The notes under the pieces were generated by a model. That model searched no databases and had not been told where the DNA came from. It saw nothing but the letters and a program-made list of their open reading frames with translations. This document shows positions 57,523 to 64,000 of a DNA stretch of 64,000 nucleotides, piece after piece (position 1 is the first letter of the stretch; the number at the start of each line of letters is the position of its first letter). This DNA comes from Hericium rajendrae. Its lineage: Eukaryota > Basidiomycota > Agaricomycetes > Russulales > Hericiaceae. The translations under genes and the position numbers were made by a program. Location of the stretch: contig CM065886.1 in NCBI GenBank assembly GCA_033439255.1, forward strand, positions 1,426,001 to 1,490,000. The letters run 5' to 3'.

Positions 57523-58320
57523 GCTCCATTTCTGCATCTCAAAGTCGCTGTTCACGGCAGTAAAAGGTGCGTTTTCATCCGTCAGATTGCAACTTACACC
57601 TTTTTCCAGGTAACTTCGGTGGGATTCACCACAGGGAATACAAGAGAGGGTCAGACAGTGAGTAAAAAAAAAGATTATGGCCTCTATTTGGTACTCATAC
57701 AGAGGGTATTGCTGCGCACACGCATGCACCAACTCGCACACGCAAGCATTTACCTGTGCACGCCTCGTAATCCGTGCGCTTCGCTGCCAACTCGCGCATG
57801 CTCCCAGTGACTTGTGCACGCTCCCGGCGATTCGCGCACACACACCGCCGACCGCACACCCCCGCCGATCTGCCCATGCCCTCCCGCCGCCATCTCTCCC
57901 TCGCCGATCCACCCCCGACATCGCCGCCACACGCACCGCCGGACGACGCACGCCGTCTCATGCACGGGCCCAGGCGCTGCGCGCAGCCACGCTGTGCTGA
58001 GCACGCCAGCGTACGCATGGCCGGCGGATGGTCACAGCTGCACGCAGGCATGCCAGCCAGGACACGCACACGCGCACGACATGCGTGCCTGTGCGCAGGT
58101 GCACCTATGCCTCGCACGTGAGCCCCATCATCGCGCCTCGCACCTCGTTGCATGGGCCTGCTGCGCCGTGCACGGGCTCGGTGCCTCGCGCATGCCCATC
58201 GCACCTCGTGGACCGTCGATCTGCCTGTATCGCCATCGACGGTGCACGTCTCCGCCGACTTGCGCATGCCCACACCGACCACTGCACATTTGTCGACTCG
58301 ACGCATCAACATCGACCCAT

Positions 58321-58476
58321 GCGTGTCCCTGCCAATCTGCTCGCGTCCCCGCCGATCTGCGCACGTCATCCGTGTGTGTCCCCGCCGATCTGCTCGTGTC
58401 CCCGCCGATCCGCGCACGTCCCCGCCGATCCGCGCGCATCTCCACCAATCCGCGCGCATCTCCACCAATCCGCGTG
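58321..58476. repeat. 20-bp GC-rich tandem repeat, copy 2
   Basis: Counterpart of 45015-45170, C-rich on the plus strand. Confidence 0.8.
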
Positions 58477-58875
58477 CAGCACCAGCGACCTGCATACGCC
58501 CCCGTCGACTTGCGCATGCACGTGCCGACCAGTGCGCACTCCCGCTGTCCCCTTCATGTCACCATCAACCTGCGTGGGTGCCTGTCGAACCGTGCATATC
58601 CTCACCAACCTGTCCCTCCCTCCATCAACCTATGCATATCACCACCATCCAGTGTATCAACTCACGCAAGCCCCTGCCGACTCACATACGCTTCTGTCGA
58701 CTCTCGCACACCCCTGCCAACCTGTGCCCGCACCGCCAATCTGCGTTCGTAAACACTGATCTGTGTGCGCTACTGCCAATTCATGTACGCACCCCTAGCC
58801 TGCATCCCTGGCCTGCGCACACATCTCCATTTACCCATGCATGCATGTGCCGCCAAATCCCTGTGGATGTGGCAT

Positions 58876-58911
58876 GTGGGAACTTTTTTGCTGTAGCAAA
58901 AGACTTCCCAC
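58876..58911. repeat. 36-bp palindrome, outer, copy 2 right
   Basis: Counterpart of 44580-44615, imperfect. Confidence 0.8.
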
Positions 58912-60123
58912 GGGTGTTGAATGCTGCGGTGCAGAGAGATATATGATTTAATTGTACCCTTGTGAATAAGATTCAGATAATACAAGAAGACCTGACTATA
59001 GTATGAGCCACAATACAAAAAATATGAATCATCGGACTTGATAACTTGGTATGTGAGTGGCCTTTGGAATACGCAAATCCTGTCAACTACAGAAGCTACA
59101 GTAGATCACTCCCTAATACACGTAACACTGAGTCGCAATCAGTATCTCAATACCGGCTATCATATTCAACCGGTTATCTATTTGTAGCACAGGCACTGAC
59201 ACCATAGCTTGACGTAACATCATCCTGGCTATCAATCAAAAAACACTTTTTCCTGATGTCTGTCTCCTGCCTGGCAACAGTGGGCGCCAACTCAAGTCTT
59301 TGACACAGTGGACTTGGCCAATTTGGAGATGTGTTACCCACCGAGGCTCGTCCTGTTCGACCCCTTGAACCCTGAAAATGACCCCCAGCACCGTGTGCTG
59401 TATGAATGCGGATACAAGCCCTCGGTTGGGAAATCGAAGGGTCGACCGAAGGCCATCAAAATCATCTTGGTGTTAGATTACACCACGTTCGAGCAGGCTC
59501 TTTTTATTCACGAGCAAGTGGCTTTGCTAGGCTCCCAGCCTGCCGACACGGCTTCAGTTTCAGAGGAACCTGTGCGTTGCTAGTCACATTATTGTTCTCG
59601 TACTTACTCGAGCTATTCTGTTGGAACCTTTCAGGACCGCAAACGCACGGCTTTGAAGCATCGCTTTACAGAAGACGAGTTCAATCAACTCCCAGAGAAG
59701 TGCATCTGGAAAAAGTGTCCACACTACTTTAGCCTACAGTAGAAAATATGGTCTACAGTAGCTATAATAGATTATATATTTTCTGTAGCATCTGTTGATA
59801 GGTGGGTCTCTATTACAACTACAGGTAGCTGTCTGTAGCCATCTGTAGTGATCCGTAGCAGTCTGTAGATGGTATATCTACTATAGCTTATGTTAGCTAC
59901 TGTAGCTTATGTTAGCCACTGTAGCTTATGCCGGCTACTGTGGTGCTATACTGCAGTATGTGAGATTCAGTATAATATAGTTTCTTATAATTCATTATAG
60001 TCTCTGATCACATCTCAAACAATATATCATGCAAAATTTTGTATTCTGGCTAGTTACATCTTGTATACTAATAGTACTAGTGCATGATATCTCCCCCTCT
60101 ATATCCACAGCATTCAATGCCTC

Positions 60124-60159
60124 ATGGGAACTGTTTTGCTGCAGCAAAACAGTTCCCAC
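60124..60159. repeat. 36-bp palindrome, outer, copy 3 left
   Basis: Half-site TGGGAACTGTTTTGCTG and perfect inverse. Only the outermost pair is broken (A for G). Confidence 0.85.
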
Positions 60160-61142
60160 GCACTACAGGAGGCAGCATGGGCGTGTAGGAGTCGGCGGAG
60201 GCATGCGGAGGTCGGCGAGGGCATGCGGATATCAGCGGGGACATGCTGGAGGTGGCAGGGGCATGCTGGAGTCGGCGAGGGCACGCGCGAGTCGGCGGGG
60301 GTGCGTGGGCATGGGCATGGGCATGCTAGAGTCGGCATGGGCATGCAGGCATCGGTGCGGGCACATGCGAGTCGGCGGGGACGTGGGGCATCGGCGCATG
60401 TGCGTTCGAGTCGGTGCATGTGCATAGGAGGCAGCATGCGGGAGTCGGCACAGGTGGGTGGGAGGCGGTGGGAGCGCGCGGGAGGCAGCGCGGATGCGGG
60501 GGAGTCGGCGCAGGCGCGCGGGCATCGGCGCGAGGGCGCAGGCATCGGTGCGAGGGCGCAGGCATCGGCGCGAGGGCGCGGGCATCAGCGGGAGTGCGGG
60601 AGGCGGCAGACGCGCGCGGGAGGCGGCGCTGGTGTGCAGAAGTCGGCGTGGACGAGGAGAGGTGGTGGGAGTGCGCGGGAGGCGATGGGAGCACGCAGGA
60701 GGCAGCACGGGTGGGTGGGAGTCGGCGAGAGCATGCGGGAGGCGACAGGGGCGTGCAAGGGGCGACGTGGGTGCATGGGAGTTGGCGAGGGCGCGCGGGC
60801 ACGCGGGAGGCAGTAGGGGCACGTGGGAGTCGGCTGCCACCTCCGCCCACCCCGACCCCCCTCGCGCCCTCGCCAGCTCCCGTGTGCCCATGTCTCCTCT
60901 CGCATGCCCACCCCAACTCCCACTAACTCCCGCGCACCCTCTCCCAACTCCCGCACCCCCACACCGACTCGCTCGCACCCCTGCTGCCTCCCGCACCCCC
61001 GCGCTGCCTTCCACATGTGCTTGCTGACTCACTCACCTCTGCGAGCGTGCAGAAGTCGCGTGGGTCGGCGGGGGCTTGTGTGGGCCGGCAGTGACGCGTG
61101 CAGGTTGACGGGGCATGTGGAGATCGGTGGGTGTGCGCGCGA

Positions 61143-61268
61143 GTCGGCGTGGTGCGAGCGAGTCGGCGGGGTGCGCGCGGGTCGGCGGGGTGCGCGCGGG
61201 TCGGCGGGGTGCGTGCGGGTCGGCGGGGTGCGCGCGAGTTGGCGGGGTGCGAGCAAGTCGGCGGGGTA
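61143..61268. repeat. 19-bp GC-rich tandem repeat, copy 3
   Basis: Units of the type GTGCGCGCGGGTCGGCGGG repeat six to seven times. The unit differs from those in copies 1 and 2 but keeps the same G-rich bias. Confidence 0.8.
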
Positions 61269-61525
61269 CACGTGACTTGGCGTGGGCGGGCGAGAGGCAG
61301 CACGGGCGCGGGGAGTCGATGGGGCGCAAGTGAGTCGGTGGTGGTGCGAGCGACTCGGTAGGAGGTGCACGGGAGTCGGCGTGGCGTGCGGGAAGTGACG
61401 TGGCGTGCGGGAGGCAACGTGGGCCGTGCGGGAGTCAGCGAAGGCATACGGGGAAGGTGGTGGGGATGCACAGGAGGCAGCGCGGGCGTGCAGGCGTTGG
61501 TGGGGCCATGCAGAGTGTACAAAAC

Positions 61526-61559
61526 GAGAGTATCGCTCGACACCACGAGCGATACTCTC
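61526..61559. repeat. Palindrome left of the core, copy 3
   Basis: Arms GAGAGTATCGCTCG and CGAGCGATACTCTC around a six-base loop; perfect stem. Confidence 0.85.
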
Positions 61560-61766
61560 TTGATTAGTACAATAAAGCTACAGCAGAAAGTGTAGCTACT
61601 CACCTTTATTCCCAGCCCAACAAGAATCGAAAAAGATGAAGAGACACTTACAATTAAAATTCCAGCATGAGGAAGGGGTGGGTGGAAGGAAGACGACGTG
61701 GCAGGCAAAGTCAAATCGCGCGCAAGTCGAGCGCACGGAGCCGTGCGGCCCGATTCATTTTAGTGA

Positions 61767-61776
61767 CCATATATGG
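61767..61776. promoter_or_regulatory. CCATATATGG palindrome in the core, copy 3
   Basis: Kept in this copy although the arms have diverged. It is followed by a GATAAAACAGCACGGTG stretch shared with the other copies. Confidence 0.4.
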
Positions 61777-61853
61777 ACGATAAAACAGCACGGTGTGCGG
61801 CGGGCCGTGCCTGCGCGCGTTTCGACTTGAAGAAAAAAAAATGCGGGGGGCGC

Positions 61854-61889
61854 GTGGGAAACGTTTGGCTACAGCCAAACACGTCCCAC
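61854..61889. repeat. 36-bp palindrome, central, copy 3
   Basis: GTGGGAAACGTTTGGCT and its near-perfect inverse AGCCAAACACGTCCCAC. Confidence 0.82.
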
Positions 61890-62045
61890 GGCTGTTTTTT
61901 CAAACCTGCAAGGTACGTTTCTCTCCTTGAATGAATGGTTCACACATCTTTTTCAGGTATCTAGGCAAATTCACTACAGGGAAGAGCCGTAGAGGGCTAC
62001 AAGGTGAGTAAAACAGTTCTATTAACCTCATTTTGCACTAATATA

Positions 62046-62081
62046 GAGAGTATTGCTCGTTTGAATACGGGCAATACTCTC
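62046..62081. repeat. Palindrome right of the core, copy 3
   Basis: Arms GAGAGTATTGC and GCAATACTCTC. It mirrors the palindrome at 61526. Confidence 0.82.
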
Positions 62082-63221
62082 GTTTTTACCCTACACAATG
62101 CCCCCATTGACACCCGCAACCTCCGCATGCCCCTGCCGACTCTCGCACGCCTCTGTCGTCCTCCCCGCATCCCCTGCTGCCTCCCGCGCGCCCCTGCCAT
62201 CTCCCGCGTGCCCGCATCACCTCGCGCCCGCTGCCGTCTCCCACACGCCTGTGTCGCCTCACGCGCCCCTGCATTGCCTTCCCCGCCTGTCCGTGCCGTC
62301 TCCCTCGCGCCCGCGCCGTCTCGCCCATGCTGATGGCGTCTTCCCCGTGCACCTGCCATCTCCCACAAGCCCACACCGTCTCCCGCACATCCACGCAGAC
62401 TCGTGCACCCCCGCACCAGCACCAGCACTCCCGCACTGACTTGCACGCGCCTGCGCGAACTCACACGTGTCCGCGCCACCTCCTGCGTGCCCGCGCCGCC
62501 TCCTGTGCGCCCACACCGTCTCCCGCGCACTCCCTACACATCGCCTCCCCCCACTCACATATCTCCCCCACATCCACGCCATCTCGCGCACATTGGCGCT
62601 GTCTCCCTCCATGCCGCTAACCCCTCCCCAGCTCTTCCTGCTGCCTCCCCCGTGCCCCCACCATCTCCCGTGCCCCCACTCGCCTCGCGCGCATTGGCGC
62701 CGTCTTCCTTGTACATGCCGGCGTCCTTTCCTGTGCACCCGCGCTGCCTTGCGCACGCAGGCGCCGCCTCCCCTGCGTCCATGCCACCTTGCTCGCATCT
62801 GCGCCACCTCGCGCACACCCATGCTGCCTCCCCCATGCCGGCGCCATCTCGCGCGTGTCCGCGCTGCCTCCCCCACATACACGCACCCCTCTTGCACGCG
62901 CATGCCCCTCCGCGCGCCTTTGCCGTCTCCCCATGCCCGCATTGCCTCGTGCGCATCCACACCGTCTCCGCCGCGCCCCTGCCACCGTGCCCCTGCCATC
63001 TCTCCCGCCTCTGCACCACCGCGCGTGCATCCACGCTGTCTCCCCTGCACTGCTGCCGCCTCTCCCCCGCACCGCCGCCTCCCGCACGTTCGTGCTGCCG
63101 CCTTCCGCGCGTCCGCGCCGCTTTGCACATGCTGATGCCACCTTGTTCGCACCCGCATCCAGTCTCTCCTGCCTGTGCCAAGTCACGCATGCTCCCACCA
63201 ACTCCCCTACAGATGCAAAAT

Positions 63222-63257
63222 GTGGGAACTGTTTTGCTGCAGCAAAACAGTTCCCAT
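63222..63257. repeat. 36-bp palindrome, outer, copy 3 right
   Basis: GTGGGAACTGTTTTGCTG followed by its inverse; only the last base deviates. Confidence 0.87.
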
Positions 63258-63606
63258 GCTCAGATAGTTTGAAGGAGACGTATTAGAATCTTGTACATTA
63301 GATTACATTTGTAACTACTGTAGGCCCAATGAGAATCATTGTGAACATCTATAGTGAAATCAAAGGATAATTTGGGCATTTAAGCATGCTTTTGAGAGTG
63401 CAGAATTGCTCAGAGTGAACATTTTATTTTTGTGATCTACCAGTGCTACAAGAAGTACGGTAGCTGTAGTTCTGGCTTTGTAAGATTGCCGGGTCTCCGG
63501 ATATCAAACCAGTGGCTTACGATTACCAAAGCTCGGTTACTATAGCCAAGGCTCGGCTACCGTAGCCATACCTCGGCTTTTACCCAAAAAACCATTTTTC
63601 CTGATG

Positions 63607-64000
63607 CTACTATCATGAAACGAATGAGATTTAGGGCCGGTCGCGATGCACCTTGGAGAAACGTCGTAGCGTTGCTACGGGGTCTCGGAAATATCGAGAC
63701 GTGTACCTGTATTTCGCGAGGGGTACGGCAGGCAGGCGAAGTAACTGCAAATGCGTCAAAAACCTGTCATCTAGACTGAAAGCCATTAGAGATCAGATCG
63801 GAGATTTTGAAAACTCACCATCACAATGTCAAATTTTCAAGTTGTCGACAACCTTTTGTGAGGTATGTATTTATGGTGGATTTTAGGAAACGGTTCAAAA
63901 TCGCCAGATGCCGGTCATGCCGACTATGCCGGGCTGATGTTTGGTCGTCGACCGACTTGTGGGCATATCAGGGCCCCGGACACCTTCGCAATGTGAGAGA
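63607..64000. other. Right flank of copy 3, with dispersed repeat copy b
   Basis: No gene is recognised. A block near 63870-63905 (TATGGTGGATTTTAGGAAAC then GGTTCA) and GCTGATGTTTGGTCG near 63937-63951 match 43264-43330. The sequence does not read as a clear continuation of the broken gene left of copy 3. Confidence 0.5.

Larger units (their letters stand above)
55181..59258 (+). mobile_element. Foldback element copy 2 (in the host gene)
   Basis: This 4,078-bp copy runs from CATCTGGAAAAAGTG to CACTTTTTCCTGATG and is flanked by TC (55179-55180 and 59259-59260). It is the near-identical inverse of copy 1: feature by feature, coordinates add up to 103,489-103,491 across the pair, with only small indels in a homopolymer-rich part and scattered substitutions. 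Different 2-bp duplications and unrelated flanks show that copies 1 and 2 are separate insertions, not one inverted duplication. No transposase is visible. Confidence 0.88.
54376..59702 (+). pseudogene. Unrecognised host gene split by foldback copy 2 and cut at copy 3
   Basis: Exons in frame: 54376-54563 (MEFTLQTPKGPW, then CDRC...CCPDC, a possible zinc site), 54630-54648, 54722-55060 (Pro-rich, then VRKMHAEISARSAKVQFALH) and 55108-55180 (NIERDYHVDGEISCMELQ). Foldback copy 2 follows, then 59261 onward (SPAWQQWAPTQVFDTVDLAN, LVLFDPLNPEN, VLYECGYKPSVGKSKGRP, IILVLDYTTFEQALFIHEQV). After an intron with donor GTGCGT comes DRKRTALKHRFTEDEFNQLP, up to copy 3. Removing copy 2 and one TC duplicate makes the frame run straight across the junction. 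The reading frame was therefore intact when copy 2 landed. I do not recognise the family. No clear continuation is seen after copy 3. Confidence 0.68.
59703..63606 (+). mobile_element. Foldback element copy 3 (diverged member)
   Basis: This 3,904-bp copy runs from CATCTGGAAAAAGTG to CATTTTTCCTGATG. Its left 420 bp closely match the left end of copy 2. The GC-rich arms have different repeat units, while the palindromes, core and ends keep their order: outer palindrome (60124), G-rich arm, palindrome (61526), central palindrome (61854), palindrome (62046), C-rich arm, outer palindrome (63222). It has the most symmetric layout of the three. Its flanks (TG on the left, CT on the right) do not match. 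It may have a mutated duplication, or its two ends may come from different insertions joined by recombination. Confidence 0.82.

Noticed and set aside
44233-59258. A single large palindromic (inverted) duplication
   Set aside because: The two arms have different flanking sequences and different 2-bp duplications (CT and TC), so they are two insertions.
44233-63606. Helitron identity for the 4-kb elements
   Set aside because: They have terminal inverted repeats and target duplications, and no RepHel protein or AT insertion site is seen.
1-64000. tRNA or rRNA genes
   Set aside because: I looked for T-arm-like GGTTCGANTCC patterns and rRNA-like blocks by eye and found no convincing case. A proper scan was not possible.

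Overview
The window is nuclear DNA of a filamentous basidiomycete, most likely an Agaricomycete. Genes are split by short introns (about 40-70 bp) with GTRNGT donors and YAG acceptors. The protein families are those expanded in mushrooms and wood-rotters: a DUF6534-like membrane protein, a basidiomycete-type seven-helix protein, an F-box/LRR-like protein, an amidase-signature enzyme, dienelactone-hydrolase-like enzymes and an IKS kinase. No species was identified. Exon joins were worked out by hand from reading frame and splice motifs.

The window falls into two parts. The first (1 to about 40.4 kb) is ordinary gene space. In order it holds a SET/MYND methyltransferase, a Mob4/phocein-like protein, an amidase, a Ser/Pro-rich unknown, a 7.8-kb gene-poor stretch with a decayed DUF6534-type gene, a DUF7137-like anchored protein, two dienelactone-hydrolase paralogues around an F-box/LRR-like gene, an IKS kinase divergent from a glomulin/YAP-binding-like gene, a seven-helix membrane protein, an unnamed protein with five Cys/His knuckle repeats, and a purine-cytosine permease.

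The second part (about 43.8 to 63.6 kb) is a nest of recent mobile elements. A Ty1/copia element (43788-53682, 463-bp LTRs differing at one base, 5-bp target duplication GAACG) has gag-protease and integrase-RT-RNase H in one frame, separated by a single TGA. Its 5' LTR is split 18 bp before its end by a 4.08-kb foldback element. A second, near-identical copy in the opposite orientation (55181-59258) and a third, diverged copy (59703-63606) sit in one unrecognised host gene 442 bp apart.

The foldback elements are the most interesting item. They have short terminal inverted repeats (CATCWGGAAAAA), CTGTAGC-rich subterminal regions, 36-bp palindromes, two long arms of 19-20-bp GC-rich tandem repeats with opposite strand bias, and a small conserved core carrying a CCATATATGG palindrome with outward-facing AGGTGAGTA/AGTGAGTA motifs. 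Two independent pre-insertion reconstructions (LTR length; reading frame of the broken gene) both give a 2-bp target duplication. No transposase is visible in them, and I do not recognise the family.
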